Shown here in pieces: positions 34,770 through 44,328 of a stretch of DNA of 64,000 nucleotides. The position numbers and the translations under genes were made by a program. Source of the DNA: Deinococcus ruber (lineage in GTDB: Bacteria; Deinococcota; Deinococci; Deinococcales; Deinococcaceae); the NCBI RefSeq assembly GCF_014648095.1, contig NZ_BMQL01000008.1, positions 1 through 64,000 of the forward strand, given 5' to 3'. Each line of letters begins with the position of its first letter. Position 1 is the stretch's first letter. The notes under the pieces were generated by a model. The model was not told where the DNA came from and did not search any database. It saw nothing but the letters and a program-made list of their open reading frames with translations.

Positions 34770-35834
34770 TCAGGCAGGCTGAAGAGCAGAGCGCGGGCGG
34801 GTTTCGAGGGCGGGCAACACCACCTGTTCCACGTCTCTTGGGTCGATGGTGTGGCGATACTCGAAGGTGGGCCTGCCGCCGGTCAGGCTGCCGATGACTT
34901 CCGAGCCACTGGCGTACACCACCACCTCGGCCCACTCGATCACGGCGCTCAGGTCGGCGGCCTGCACGTGGGTACTGCGGATGTCGGACAGCAGCGGCGC
35001 GAAGCGTTTGACGCCGGTCAGGAAGGTGGGAAGGAAATCCTCGAAGGTGGCGACCAGGGCCAGCCGCGTCATCGGACTCAGGGCGGCCAGTGCCGAGCGG
35101 GTGGCGACAGATGGAATAAAGCCCACCGGCAGCACGCTCAGACCCGGCAACAGCGACCGCGTTTCCGAGAGGCGGTGTGCCAGAGACAGCACCACGTCGG
35201 CAGCCTCGGCCCGCGCCCGCTGCATCTGACCGCCCGCCCGCAGGTCTTCGAGCGTGACGGCTTCCACCACGTCACCGGGCCGCAGCAGCGCCTGAAGGTC
35301 GCGGGCATACGCACTGGTCGCGTCCATGAACAGCCCGACCAGCAGCACCAGACAGCCCGGCTGCTGACGGCTGCCGCGTGCCAGCAGCACATTCAGGGTT
35401 TCCGCGATCTGCGCCGCGCTGTATCCGGCACGTTCCGCCTGAGACAGCGTGTCTTCGAGCAGCGCCCGCAGCGGCGACAGATCCTGGCTCTCGCTTCCAG
35501 CTGGCACGTCGGCAACAAAGGTGCCGCGTCCGCGCTGCGTCACGATCAGGCCGCGTGCCAGCAGCTCCTTGTACACCTGCGCCACCGTGACGTGCGCCAC
35601 ACCCAGCTCGTGGGACAGTTCGCGCACACTGGCAAGCCGTGCGCCACGCGGAATCTCGCCGCAGGCGATGCCGTATTCGAGCTGCCCGCGCAGCTGAACG
35701 CCTACCGGCACGCTCAGAGTGCGGTCGATGCTCAGGGGCCAAGAGGTCTGAATGGGGCTGGGTAGGGCGTCGTGCGCGGAGGAGACGGAGGAGAGCTGGG
35801 CAGAAGTAGGCCTGAACACGCCTGATCCTTTCAT
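34770..35834 (-). CDS. GntR family transcriptional regulator
   Basis: The 354-residue protein has an N-terminal GntR winged helix (about 36-110; VQLRGQLEYGIACGEIPRG, LASVRELSHELGVAHVTVAQ) and a C-terminal domain of about 230 residues that reads like a periplasmic-binding-protein-type sensor, not an aminotransferase. ATG at 35834 overlaps the dppF-like stop by ATGA, so it is translated with the transporter it presumably controls. A ligand related to the transported compound is expected. Confidence 0.85.
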   Translation of the reverse strand: MKGSGVFRPTSAQLSSVSSAHDALPSPIQTSWPLSIDRTLSVPVGVQLRGQLEYGIACGEIPRGARLASVRELSHELGVAHVTVAQVYKELLARGLIVTQRGRGTFVADVPAGSESQDLSPLRALLEDTLSQAERAGYSAAQIAETLNVLLARGSRQQPGCLVLLVGLFMDATSAYARDLQALLRPGDVVEAVTLEDLRAGGQMQRARAEAADVVLSLAHRLSETRSLLPGLSVLPVGFIPSVATRSALAALSPMTRLALVATFEDFLPTFLTGVKRFAPLLSDIRSTHVQAADLSAVIEWAEVVVYASGSEVIGSLTGGRPTFEYRHTIDPRDVEQVVLPALETRPRSALQPA

Positions 35835-36895
35835 GAGTGGCCCGGTTGTGGCACTGGAGCTTGCAGCACGGCAGCCTGCGGCAGTGCGGCTTCCGACTGG
35901 CCCGAATACAGATGACACGCGACCTCGTGCCCGCCCGCCAGCGTCAGCAGGGGAGGGCGCTCTACGGCGCAGCGGTCAAAGGCAGCGGGGCAGCGCGTCC
36001 TGAAGGCGCAGCCGCTCGGCACGTTCAGCGGGCTGGGCAGTTCGCCGCTCAGGGCGGGGGCCGCCGTGCGGTGCGCCGGGTCGAGGGTCGGGGCGGCGGC
36101 CAGCAGCGCCTGGGTGTACGGATGTTTGGGCGCGTCGAACACGTCCTCGGTTGTCGCCACCTCCACCACCCGGCCCAGATACATCACCGCGACCCTGTGC
36201 GACAGGTGGCGTACCAGCCGCAGATCGTGCGCCACGAACAGCACCGTCAGATTCAGGCGCTCCTGCAATTCCAGCAGCAGATTGACCACCTGCGCCTGCA
36301 CCGACACGTCGAGCGCCGATACCAGTTCGTCGGCAATCAGGCATTCGGGTTCCAGCGCCAGTGCCCGCGCAATGCCGATGCGCTGGCGCTGCCCACCGGA
36401 AAACTCGTGCGGCAGCCGCCCCGCCGCTTCCGGGGGCAGGCCCACCAGCGACAGCAGCTCCGCGATGCGGGCGGGAATCTGCTCTGCGGGCCGCATCCGG
36501 TGAACACTCAGGGCTTCCCTCAGCACCTGACCCACGTTCATGCGCGGGTTCAGGCTGGAAAAGGGGTCCTGAAAGATCATCTGAACGCGGCGGTTGTACT
36601 GCCTCAGGGCCGCGCCCCGCAGCGTCAGCACGTCCTGACCGTCGTAGCGCACGCTGCCGCTGTCGGCGTCGTACAGCCGCACCAGCGTGCGGGCCAGCGT
36701 CGATTTTCCGCAGCCGCTCTCGCCCACGATGCCCAGCGTCTCGCCGCGCCTGACCGTCAGATCGACATCGGTCAGGGCCTGCACCGCCCGCTGCGGTTGC
36801 CCCCGCCAGCGAGCAAAGACGCCCTGCGGCACCGGAAACGTCTTGGTCAGGTGGCGCACCGACAACAGCGGCGCGGCAGGTGTCAGCTCGGTCAT
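35831..36895 (-). CDS. Oligopeptide/dipeptide ABC transporter ATPase (DppF/OppF type)
   Basis: The 354-residue ATPase has GIVGESGCGKSTLARTL (Walker A), FSGGQRQRIGIARAL (signature), LIADELVSALDVS (Walker B) and the C-terminal Opp/Dpp extension with CAFRTRCPAAFDRC cysteines. It couples ATP hydrolysis to import by the DppBC-like permeases upstream. Overlaps both neighbours by ATGA. Substrate specificity is set by the binding protein and cannot be read here. Confidence 0.95.
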   Translation of the reverse strand: MTELTPAAPLLSVRHLTKTFPVPQGVFARWRGQPQRAVQALTDVDLTVRRGETLGIVGESGCGKSTLARTLVRLYDADSGSVRYDGQDVLTLRGAALRQYNRRVQMIFQDPFSSLNPRMNVGQVLREALSVHRMRPAEQIPARIAELLSLVGLPPEAAGRLPHEFSGGQRQRIGIARALALEPECLIADELVSALDVSVQAQVVNLLLELQERLNLTVLFVAHDLRLVRHLSHRVAVMYLGRVVEVATTEDVFDAPKHPYTQALLAAAPTLDPAHRTAAPALSGELPSPLNVPSGCAFRTRCPAAFDRCAVERPPLLTLAGGHEVACHLYSGQSEAALPQAAVLQAPVPQPGHS

Positions 36896-37932
36896 ACGTT
36901 CACCCCCTGCGTGGGCAAGCTCTCGGGTTCCAGGCCGGTCGCGCTCACGGCGGGCAACTCGGCATGATGCACGCAGGCGCTGGCCCTGCCGCCTTCCAGC
37001 ATCATCAGCGGCGGTTCGCTGCCCAGACAGGCGGGCGAGACGTAGAGGCAGCGCGGCGCGAAGGTGCAGCCATCAGGCAGATACCGCAGATTGGGCGGCC
37101 CGCCAGGAATCGGCTGAAGCGGCTGACGGTGCGCTCCGGCTCCCGGCAGGCTTCGCAGCAGGCCCAGCGAGTAGGCGTGGCGCGGATGATGAAACAGCTC
37201 CTCGACGCCCGCCGTTTCCATCAGCCGCCCGCCGTACATCACCGCCACCCGGTCGCAGGTCTGGGCCACCACGCCCAGGTCGTGCGTCACCAGAATGATG
37301 CTCATGTGCAGTTCCTCGCGCAGCCGCAGCAGCAGCCGCAGAATCTGATCCTGAATGGTCACGTCGAGCGCGGTGGTCGGCTCGTCGGCCAGCAGCAGTT
37401 TCGGTTCCGAGGCCAGCGCGATGGCGATCATGGCCCGCTGCCGCATCCCGCCGGAAAACTGGTGCGGATAGTCGGACAGCCGCGCCCTGGGGCTGGGAAT
37501 GCCGGTCAGGTCGAGAAGTTCCGCCGCTCTGTCCTGAGCTACCTTTCCGCGCAGGCCCCGGTGTTCACGCAGATTTTCCTGAATCTGCTCGCCCACCGTC
37601 AGCACCGGATTGAGCGCCGTCATCGGCTCCTGAAAGATCATGCTGATCTGTGCGCCGCGCACCGCTCGCAGCCGCGATTCCGGCAGGGCCAACAGGTTCT
37701 GGCCGCCGTACAGCACCTCGCCGCTCATGGCAATCGGGGGGCGGTGCAGCCGTAGCAGCGCCCGCAGCGTCACGCTCTTGCCGCTGCCCGACTCGCCCAC
37801 CAGCCCCAGCACCTCGCCCGGCTTCAGGTCGAAATTCACGCCCCGGACGGCATGCAGCTCTCCGGCGGGCGTGGGAATCCGCACGTTCAGATCGCGCACG
37901 CTCAGCAGGGGAGCCGTCGTTGCCCCAGTCAT
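36892..37932 (-). CDS. Oligopeptide/dipeptide ABC transporter ATPase (DppD/OppD type)
   Basis: The 346-residue ATPase has [17 protein letters not shown] (Walker A), [15 protein letters not shown] (signature), [13 protein letters not shown] (Walker B) and the C-terminal oligopeptide-transporter domain with [14 protein letters not shown]. It pairs with the DppF-like protein downstream. ATG at 37932 overlaps the permease stop by ATGA; longer upstream reading is the permease gene in another frame. Confidence 0.95.
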   Translation of the reverse strand: MTGATTAPLLSVRDLNVRIPTPAGELHAVRGVNFDLKPGEVLGLVGESGSGKSVTLRALLRLHRPPIAMSGEVLYGGQNLLALPESRLRAVRGAQISMIFQEPMTALNPVLTVGEQIQENLREHRGLRGKVAQDRAAELLDLTGIPSPRARLSDYPHQFSGGMRQRAMIAIALASEPKLLLADEPTTALDVTIQDQILRLLLRLREELHMSIILVTHDLGVVAQTCDRVAVMYGGRLMETAGVEELFHHPRHAYSLGLLRSLPGAGAHRQPLQPIPGGPPNLRYLPDGCTFAPRCLYVSPACLGSEPPLMMLEGGRASACVHHAELPAVSATGLEPESLPTQGVNV

Positions 37933-38783
37933 GCTCGGGGCCTCAGGGCGTCGGCCAGTCCGTCTCCGATCAGGCTGAAGGTGACGCCAGCCAGCGTGAG
38001 CGCCAGCCCCGGAAACGTTGAAATCCACCACGCAGTCGCCATGAAATTCTTGCCGTCTGCCACCATCACGCCCCACTCGGGGGTCGGGGGCTGTGCGCCC
38101 AGGCCCAGATAGCCCAGCGACGCGCCCAGCAGGATGCCCAGGCTCATATCGGTCATCAGGTACACGATGCTCGGCGTGACCGCGTTGGGCAGAATGTGGC
38201 GCAGCAGGGTACGGGCCGGGCTATACCCCAGCACCTGCGCGGCCTGCGCGTACTCGGCCTTCTTCTGCACCATCACCTCGCCGCGAGTCAGTCGCCAGTA
38301 ACTGACCCAGCCCACCGCACTGACCGCGATGTACATATTGGTCAGGCCCGGCCCCAGCACTGCCACGATAGCGATGACCAGCACCAGAAACGGAAAGACC
38401 ACCACCAGATCGGCGATTCTTCCGACCAGCGCGTCGGCCCAGCGGCCCCTGAAAGCGGTGAGCGCCCCCAGCAACGTGCCGAAGAGGAAGGGAAACAGCG
38501 TGGTGAACACCGCGATCTGAAGATCGATGCGGGTGCCGTAGATGACCCGGCTGAGGATGTCGCGCCCGAAATTGTCGGTGCCGAAGGGGTGGCGGGCGGT
38601 GGGCGGATTCAGAATCGCCTTGTAATCGAAGTCGGTGGGGCTGTAGGGCGCGAGCACGTGGGGCGCGAGAGCCGCGAGCAGCAGAATCAGCAGCAGCACC
38701 AGCCCGATCAGCAGGGTCGGCTTGGGCATACGCCGCCGCGCACGGGCAGGTGCAGCGCTGGAAACGGGAAGAGCGGTGGTCAA
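37929..38783 (-). CDS. Dipeptide-type ABC permease (DppC type)
   Basis: The 284-residue membrane protein has six predicted helices, an N-terminal OppC leader domain (first helix about 20-45), and the permease signature region EYAQAAQVLGYSPARTLLRHILPN contacting the ATPase (key EAA-like segment A-x-x-L-G). The FGTDNFGRDILSRVIYGTR motif is typical of DppC. It lies 94 nt after the DppB gene with an inverted repeat between. Confidence 0.94.
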   Translation of the reverse strand: MTTALPVSSAAPARARRRMPKPTLLIGLVLLLILLLAALAPHVLAPYSPTDFDYKAILNPPTARHPFGTDNFGRDILSRVIYGTRIDLQIAVFTTLFPFLFGTLLGALTAFRGRWADALVGRIADLVVVFPFLVLVIAIVAVLGPGLTNMYIAVSAVGWVSYWRLTRGEVMVQKKAEYAQAAQVLGYSPARTLLRHILPNAVTPSIVYLMTDMSLGILLGASLGYLGLGAQPPTPEWGVMVADGKNFMATAWWISTFPGLALTLAGVTFSLIGDGLADALRPRA

Positions 38784-38806
38784 GGGAGCCTCCTGAGACA
38801 GATTCC

Positions 38807-38838
38807 GATTAAATCCCGCGCAGGTTGCAGATTTAATC
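38807..38838. repeat. Inverted repeat between the two permease genes
   Basis: GATTAAATC (38807-38815) and GATTTAATC (38830-38838) are perfect inverted copies 14 nt apart. It is AT-rich in a GC-rich setting and sits 24-55 nt upstream of the DppC-type start. It could be an operator or an RNA hairpin that affects the upstream message. Confidence 0.45.
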
Positions 38839-38877
38839 CGACCAGAGGGAGTTGAATAAAAGCCGTATAAGACAGCA

Positions 38878-39816
38878 TCAGCGGTGTTCGGTGCGCGGGT
38901 CGAGGCGGGCGTGAATCAGGTCGGTGGCGAGGAAGACCAGCGAAACCAGCACTGCAAACGTCAGCGTCAGACCCTGAATCACCGGATAATCACGTCCGAA
39001 GATGGCGTCCACCATCAGGCGGCCCACACCGGGAATCGCAAACACCGTTTCGGTGATGACCGCGCCGCCGATCAGAGCGCCGATATTCAGGCCCAGCAAC
39101 GTGACCGAGCTGATGAGAGCGTTTCTGAGCACATGCCGCAGCATCACCACGCGGGTTCGCAGACCCTTGGCGCGGGCAAACTCGACGTACTCGGCGGTCA
39201 GCACCTCGATCACACTGTTTCTGAGCGTTCGCACCAGGACAGCTGCCAGATTCAGGCCCAGCGTCAGGGCGGGCAGAAACAGGTGATACAGGTGGTCGCC
39301 GAAGGTATCGCCGTATCCGCCGATGGGGAACCAGCCGAGCCGAGCCCCCAGCAGGGTCAGGAGTTGCAGCGCCACATAGAACACCGGCAGCGACAGGCCC
39401 ACCTGAAACACGGCGCGGATCAGCGCGTCAATCCAGGTATTGCGGCGCACGGCGGCCAGAATTGCCAGCGGCACCGCCATCAGCACGCCCAGAATCGCGG
39501 CATACACCGTCAGAAACAGCGTGATCGGCAGGCGTTCGGCGATCAGGCGCAGCACCGGAATCTTGAGGTTGATGCTGTCGCCCAGGTTGCCGCGCACCAG
39601 GTTTTCGGCAAACAGCCCGAACTGCACGATCAGCGGGCGATCCAGGCCGAGTTCCTTGTTGGCGCGGGCGACGATATCGGGCGTGGCGCGGTCACCGAGC
39701 AGCGTGCTGACCGGGTCGCCGGGAATCAGATGCACCATCAGGAACACCAGCACCATCACCGCCACAAACAGCGGAATGATCTGAAGCAGCCGTCTGAGGA
39801 CGTAACTGGTTTGCAC
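38878..39816 (-). CDS. Dipeptide-type ABC permease (DppB type)
   Basis: The 312-residue protein has six predicted membrane helices, the N-terminal helix LLQIIPLFVAVMVLVFLMVH, the IPGDPVSTLLGDRAT segment and the EAA-like loop EFARAKGLRTRVVMLRHVLRN (contact to the ATPase). It pairs with the DppC-type permease downstream. It is separated from the binding-protein gene by 178 nt that contain repeats and a hairpin. Confidence 0.94.
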   Translation of the reverse strand: MQTSYVLRRLLQIIPLFVAVMVLVFLMVHLIPGDPVSTLLGDRATPDIVARANKELGLDRPLIVQFGLFAENLVRGNLGDSINLKIPVLRLIAERLPITLFLTVYAAILGVLMAVPLAILAAVRRNTWIDALIRAVFQVGLSLPVFYVALQLLTLLGARLGWFPIGGYGDTFGDHLYHLFLPALTLGLNLAAVLVRTLRNSVIEVLTAEYVEFARAKGLRTRVVMLRHVLRNALISSVTLLGLNIGALIGGAVITETVFAIPGVGRLMVDAIFGRDYPVIQGLTLTFAVLVSLVFLATDLIHARLDPRTEHR

Positions 39817-39853
39817 CTTGCCTCCTTCTTGGAAGTGCGGGACAGCCGGAATG

Positions 39854-39920
39854 CTTTAAAAGCACGAGGGGTTGAGAAGCACAAAAGTTTTAGAAGCACG
39901 CAGGTTTTAGAAGCACAGAG
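39854..39920. repeat. Four 17-bp tandem repeats between binding-protein and permease genes
   Basis: The word AAGCAC recurs at 39860, 39877, 39894 and 39911, exactly 17 bp apart. The last two units share GTTTTAGAAGCAC (39887-39899 and 39904-39916); the first two are degenerate. Confidence 0.75.
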
Positions 39921-39923
39921 AAT

Positions 39924-39950
39924 GCGCCACGCCCGGAGTCAGCGTGGCGC
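39924..39950 (-). terminator. Hairpin after the island 1 binding-protein gene
   Basis: GCGCCACGC (39924-39932) and GCGTGGCGC (39942-39950) form a perfect 9-bp stem. It lies about 45 nt after the binding-protein stop on the minus strand. A partial terminator or mRNA-stabilising hairpin here would explain unequal expression of binding protein and permeases. Confidence 0.65.
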
Positions 39951-39994
39951 GTTCCTTTGTGTTCCGTTATGGAGGGTGTGCTGCCGGTCTGGCT

Positions 39995-41599
39995 CTACTT
40001 CTCGAGCGAGGTGCGCTCGAAGATGTTGTAGCCGAGCGGAATCTGAACAAAGCCCTTCACGTTCTTGGCGAGCGCCACCGGATACGGCGTCTCGAACAGG
40101 AAGACGGTGGGCGCGGCGTTGGCGTACAGCGTCTGAATCTGGCGGTACAGGCCGATACGCTTCACGGCGCTGACTTCCTGCTGGCTCTGGTCAAACAGCT
40201 TTTCGAGGGTGTCGTTCTTGAAGCCGGTGTGCGCCGCTTCCGTCGCTCCGAACACCGCGTAGTAGCCGGTGATCTCGCTGGGATCGGCAATATCGTCGGT
40301 CCAGGCCCCGGTCCGCATCTGGAAATCGTTGGCGCGGTAACGGGCGGTCTTGGTGGCGGTGTCGAGCTGCTCGATCTTGAGCCGGATGCCCGCCGCGCCC
40401 CACATCTGCTGAAGGGCGGTCAGCAGCGCCTGATCGTCGGCACTGCCGCTGGTCGCCATGCTGGTCACGTCGATGCCGTTCTTGTAGCCAGCCGCCGACA
40501 GCAGCGCTTTGGCCTTGTTCAGATCGTACGGGTACCCTTTCTGGCCCTTGTCGAAGAGCGGCGTGGCCGACGACATGAACGAGTTCATGGGCTTACCGTT
40601 GCCGAAGGTCACGAGCTGAATCAGGGCCGTCTTATCGGTGGCGTAATTGATCGCCTGGCGCACGCGCACGTCTGAGAGCGGGTTGGGCGTCCCGTCTTTC
40701 AGCTTCGGACGGTTGTTCATGATGATGTCGTTGACCTTGGTCGACGGAAACAGCAGCATGTTCAGCTTGGAGTTGGCCTTCAGTTCGGCCACACGCGACA
40801 GCGGAATGAACTCTGCACCCTGAATTTCGCCTGCCTGGAGCTTGAGGATGCGGGTGCTGTCATCGGGGATGATCTCGAAGCGCAGGGTGTCGAGGTAGGG
40901 CAGCGCCTTGCCGTCTTCGCCCTTCTTCCAGTAGTACGGATTGCGCTTCAGCACCATGTACGAGCCGCGCTTCCACTCGCTCAGCACGAAGGGGCCGGAG
41001 CCGATGGGCTTCTCTGCGAACGCCTTGGCCTTGTCGGCGTCGGTTTTGCCGGGCGCGGCGTTGAAGAGTTTCTGCGGCATGATGGCGGCGTTGAAGGTCG
41101 CCAGTGCCGCCGTCAGGCTGGGGTCGGGGTGCTTCAGGTTCAGCGTGATGGTGTTGCCCGACGCGGCGACACTGGCAATCGAATCGAGCAGCCCGTTCCA
41201 CGCACCGTTGTTGGGGTCGCGGGCGCGGTCGAGCGACCACTTCACGTCACTGGCGAGAATCGGGCTGCCGTCTGCGAATTTGATGCCGGGGCGCAGCGTC
41301 AGCGTCAGGGTCTTCTTGTCGGGCGACAGCACATACGCGCTCGCCAGACCGGGGCGCACACTCTTGCCGTCGTCGGTGGGCTGAAGCAGCGTGTCGTACA
41401 GGTTGGTCAGAATCCAGATGTCGAGGTTGGCATCGTTCAGAACCGGGTCGAGAAACAGCGAGTCGGCGTACCGTCCGTACACCATCTGGCCGCCGCGTGT
41501 CACCGCCAACGACTGGTTCAGACAGAGAGCCGCTGCCAGGGCAAGCGTTACGCGGGCTACAGACTTCGGAGTGGCCTTGAGCATGGTCAGTCTCTTCAT
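39995..41599 (-). CDS. Family 5 extracellular solute-binding protein (island 1)
   Basis: The 534-residue protein has a signal peptide (about 1-32; LALAAALCLNQSLA) and the SBP family-5 features: GGQMVYGRYADSLFLDP, the KTLTLTLRPGIKFADGSPI motif shortened to its core TLRPGIKFADG, and KRNPYYWKKGEDG. It should bind a peptide or related compound outside the membrane and deliver it to the DppBCDF-type transporter. ATG at 41599 has GGAGG upstream; the promoter is at 41665-41693. It is probably the first gene of the island. Confidence 0.93.
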   Translation of the reverse strand: MKRLTMLKATPKSVARVTLALAAALCLNQSLAVTRGGQMVYGRYADSLFLDPVLNDANLDIWILTNLYDTLLQPTDDGKSVRPGLASAYVLSPDKKTLTLTLRPGIKFADGSPILASDVKWSLDRARDPNNGAWNGLLDSIASVAASGNTITLNLKHPDPSLTAALATFNAAIMPQKLFNAAPGKTDADKAKAFAEKPIGSGPFVLSEWKRGSYMVLKRNPYYWKKGEDGKALPYLDTLRFEIIPDDSTRILKLQAGEIQGAEFIPLSRVAELKANSKLNMLLFPSTKVNDIIMNNRPKLKDGTPNPLSDVRVRQAINYATDKTALIQLVTFGNGKPMNSFMSSATPLFDKGQKGYPYDLNKAKALLSAAGYKNGIDVTSMATSGSADDQALLTALQQMWGAAGIRLKIEQLDTATKTARYRANDFQMRTGAWTDDIADPSEITGYYAVFGATEAAHTGFKNDTLEKLFDQSQQEVSAVKRIGLYRQIQTLYANAAPTVFLFETPYPVALAKNVKGFVQIPLGYNIFERTSLEK

Positions 41600-42210
41600 A
41601 GAAGTACCTCCACCCATCACGCAGCGCCCCTGTCCGGTGGCACTGAATAAAGTTGTTATGGTGGACTGTAACACTGCCTGGAGGAAACGTCAAGATTTCA
41701 TGTGAAAGGTTCAGGCACACGGTCGAGGCCATGCTGCTCGACCAGTACACCCACTCAGAAAGAGCGACAGGGAAATGTCTGGAAGTGCTGTCGCCAACCG
41801 TCCAAAAACCGAATTTTCGCGCCAATTTTTCAGATTTCAGGTGCTTCAAGCTGGTGTTTACACGGTGCCGGGCCTTCATCTTCTCAAAGGTCAGGAAACG
41901 CCGCCACGGTGAACATGGCAGCTCTTCGCGAGGCATTCTCCGAACCGCGTCTGCTCTGCTTCAGGCAACGACGGGCACGTATCACCACTCTGTCTAAAAT
42001 GCAGTTCGGGAGAGGAGACCCGCTCTCCTTTCGGCACGCCCGGGCACTCTCACAGACCGGGCACGCACAGAGAGGTCTGTGCTTCCGCTACGCTGGAAGA
42101 CACAGTTGCCATTTCTGCTGACCCTGCGCTGGTCGTATGACAGCCAGCACACGCCACTTCGGTCCTTACCGTTTCCTCCTGCCCCGGCAGGTACCCAGAG
42201 GAGTTCAACC
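41600..42210. other. Divergent intergenic region
   Basis: About 610 bp between the binding-protein gene and the alcohol dehydrogenase gene. It holds the promoter at 41665-41693 and the ribosome site of the dehydrogenase (AGAGGAG). Several open frames on both strands lack starts or coding character. I see no further gene. Confidence 0.5.
41665..41693 (-). promoter_or_regulatory. Promoter of the island 1 binding-protein gene
   Basis: On the minus strand: TTGACG (41693-41688), 17 nt, TACAGT (41670-41665). A 5' leader of about 60 nt with GGAGG follows before the ATG at 41599. GTTA/TAAC half-sites at 41655-41672 overlap the -10 and could bind the GntR regulator. Confidence 0.6.
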
Positions 42211-43254
42211 ATGCCCATCGTCAACGCTTACGCCGCCCAGGACGCCAACAGCCCACTCGCCCCCTTCCAGATCGAACGGCGCGAACTGCGCGAACAGGAC
42301 GTTCAGATCGAAATTCTGTACAGCGGCGTGTGTCATTCCGACGTTCATCAGGCCCGCAGCGAGTGGGGGCCGAGCCTGTACCCCATCGTGCCGGGTCACG
42401 AGATCGTGGGCCGCGTAACAGCGGTGGGCGCGGGCGTCAGCCGGTTCAAGGTGGGCGATCTGGCCGGAGTCGGTGTGATGGTCGACAGCTGCCAGCACTG
42501 TGAAAGCTGCGCCGAGGGACTGGAGCAGTACTGCGAGAACGGACACACCACCACCTATAACTCGCGTGAAAAAGACACCGGCAATCTGACGTTCGGCGGC
42601 TACTCCACGTCTATCGTCACGACCGAGAAATTCGTCTTGCAGATTCCCACGTCGCTCCGCCTGGAAGCGGTGGCTCCGCTGCTGTGTGCGGGCATCACGA
42701 TGTATTCGCCGCTCAGGCACTGGAAGATCGGCGCGGGCCACAAGATCGCGATTGTCGGGCTGGGCGGTCTTGGACACATGGGCATCAAGCTGGCCGCCGC
42801 GCTGGGGGCCGATGTCACGCTGTTCACCACCTCGCAGAGCAAGGCTGAGGACGCGCTGCGGCTGGGAGCGCATCATGTGATCATCAGCAGCGACAAAGAG
42901 GCCATGAAAGCGGCGCGGGCCAGCTTCGACTTCATCCTCAGCACCGTGCCGACCTCGCACGATCTGAACCCCTATCTGCGAACCCTGAAACGCGACGGAC
43001 AACTCGTGATCGTGGGAGCCATCGATCCGGTGGGCGTACACGGCGGCGTTCTGATCTCTCACCGCCGCAGCGTATCGGGCAGCAACATCGGTGGTCTGGC
43101 CGAAACGCAGGAAATGCTGGACTTCTGCGGCGAACACGGCATCGTGGCCGACATCGAACTGATCGACATGCAGGACATCAATACCGCCTACGACCGGATG
43201 GTCAAAAACGATGTCAAGTACCGCTTTGTGATCGATATGGCTTCTTTGAAGTAA
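42211..43254 (+). CDS. Zinc-dependent NAD(P) alcohol dehydrogenase (YahK/cinnamyl-alcohol type)
   Basis: The 347-residue medium-chain dehydrogenase has the catalytic zinc ligands in GVCHSDVH and VPGHEIVG, the structural-zinc cysteines in CQHCESCAEGLEQYC, and the cofactor motif GLGGLGHMGIKLA. It should reduce aldehydes with NADPH in the cytoplasm. The ATG at 42211 has AGAGGAG; a frame upstream to 42079 is not conserved. It is monocistronic and ends before a bidirectional hairpin. Confidence 0.93.
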   Translation: MPIVNAYAAQDANSPLAPFQIERRELREQDVQIEILYSGVCHSDVHQARSEWGPSLYPIVPGHEIVGRVTAVGAGVSRFKVGDLAGVGVMVDSCQHCESCAEGLEQYCENGHTTTYNSREKDTGNLTFGGYSTSIVTTEKFVLQIPTSLRLEAVAPLLCAGITMYSPLRHWKIGAGHKIAIVGLGGLGHMGIKLAAALGADVTLFTTSQSKAEDALRLGAHHVIISSDKEAMKAARASFDFILSTVPTSHDLNPYLRTLKRDGQLVIVGAIDPVGVHGGVLISHRRSVSGSNIGGLAETQEMLDFCGEHGIVADIELIDMQDINTAYDRMVKNDVKYRFVIDMASLK

Positions 43255-43352
43255 CCCGATCAGGGAAGTGGGAACCCGGTAAAGCCAACAAGTCCAGGAA
43301 CTGTTCTCGGCATGCTGTCCACAGCGCCCCGAACAGGCAATCGGTACCTAAT

Positions 43353-43382
43353 GGCGGGCGCTGGCCTAACTCAGCGCCCGCC
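43353..43382. terminator. Bidirectional hairpin between convergent genes
   Basis: GGCGGGCGCT (43353-43362) and AGCGCCCGCC (43373-43382) form a perfect 10-bp GC-rich stem with a 10-nt loop. It overlaps the stop codon of the DUF1801 gene. No T-run follows on either side. Confidence 0.6.
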
Positions 43383-43854
43383 TGATCATTGCCGTGATCG
43401 TCACCTCGTCTTCGGGCGTCAGAGCCTTCAGCGCGAAGGTGGTGGGCCACACGTTGCCGTCGTCGAGGGCGGCCTGGTCGCTGAACCCCAGGGTCGCGTA
43501 CCGGGTTTTGAATTTCCGGGCGCTCTGAAAAAAACACATGACCTTGCCGTGTCTGGCATACGCGGGCATGCCGTACCACAGCCTGGGCGAAAGCGTGGGC
43601 GCATGCTGCATCATCAGCACGTGAAGGCGCTCGGCCAGCACCCGGTCTCCTTCCTCCATCTCGGCGATCTTGGCAAGCACGGCAGCTTCGCCGTCTGCGT
43701 CTGCACTGGCGCTGGGCTGCGGGCCGCGCTTCGACTTCTTCAGCTCCTGGGCGCGTTCCTGGAGTGCGGCCCGTTCCTCGTCTGTAAATGTCTGCGCTGA
43801 AGTGGCAGAGTTTCTGGCAGATGTGGCGGGCTTTGCTGATGTCTTTGCCGTCAT
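43366..43854 (-). CDS. DUF1801 domain protein
   Basis: The 162-residue protein has an Ala/Ser/Thr-rich N-terminal tail (about 1-55) and a DUF1801/YdhG-like domain (about 70-160) with WYGMPAYARHGKVMCFFQ and TRYATLGFSD. The function of the family is not settled. It overlaps the VOC gene by ATGA and so belongs to the AraC-VOC-DUF1801 cluster. Confidence 0.8.
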   Translation of the reverse strand: MTAKTSAKPATSARNSATSAQTFTDEERAALQERAQELKKSKRGPQPSASADADGEAAVLAKIAEMEEGDRVLAERLHVLMMQHAPTLSPRLWYGMPAYARHGKVMCFFQSARKFKTRYATLGFSDQAALDDGNVWPTTFALKALTPEDEVTITAMIRRALS

Positions 43855-44273
43855 ACCGCCTGCTCCTTGCGCTGCTGGATGCGGATCAGGTTGCCTGCCG
43901 GGTCACGGAAGGCGCAGTCGCGGACGCCGTACGGCTGCTCTGTCGGCTCCTGCACGAGTTCGGCATTGCTGGCCTGAAGCCGCTCGAAGATGCTGTCAAG
44001 GTCGGCAGTAGCGAGGATAATGGTGGCGTAGCTGCCCTTCGCCATCATCTCGGCAATGGTTCGGCGCTCGTCATCGGTGACGCCGGGTGTGGCCTGCGGC
44101 GGGTACAGCACGATAGACATCCCGCCCCGACCTTCAGGGCCGACCGTGATCCAGTGCATCCCGTTGTATCCCGTGTCGTTGAGGACTGTGAAGCCGAGGG
44201 TGTCTCGGTAAAAGGCAAGCGAGGCAGCTGGGTCGGTGTGCGGCAGGAACGTCTGGTGAATGGTGATGTCCAT
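43851..44273 (-). CDS. VOC (glyoxalase/bleomycin-resistance fold) protein
   Basis: The 140-residue protein has the betaalphabetabetabeta VOC modules: DPAASLAFYRDTLGFTVLND in the first half and VRDCAFRDPAGNLIRIQQ in the second. Such proteins bind metals and act as dioxygenases, isomerases or resistance proteins; the substrate is unknown. A TACAGT -10 lies 7 nt before the ATG, fitting a leaderless transcript independent of the AraC gene. Confidence 0.88.
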   Translation of the reverse strand: MDITIHQTFLPHTDPAASLAFYRDTLGFTVLNDTGYNGMHWITVGPEGRGGMSIVLYPPQATPGVTDDERRTIAEMMAKGSYATIILATADLDSIFERLQASNAELVQEPTEQPYGVRDCAFRDPAGNLIRIQQRKEQAV

Positions 44274-44328
44274 GTCCGTTACTGTAGGCGCGGGCTGTCC
44301 TCCGGCGCTTCTCTATTCCTGACCGGTT

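Noticed and set aside
41702..42121. Short open frame between the binding-protein and alcohol dehydrogenase genes
   Set aside because: It has no ribosome site, odd Cys/Arg/His-rich composition and overlaps the expected promoter region.
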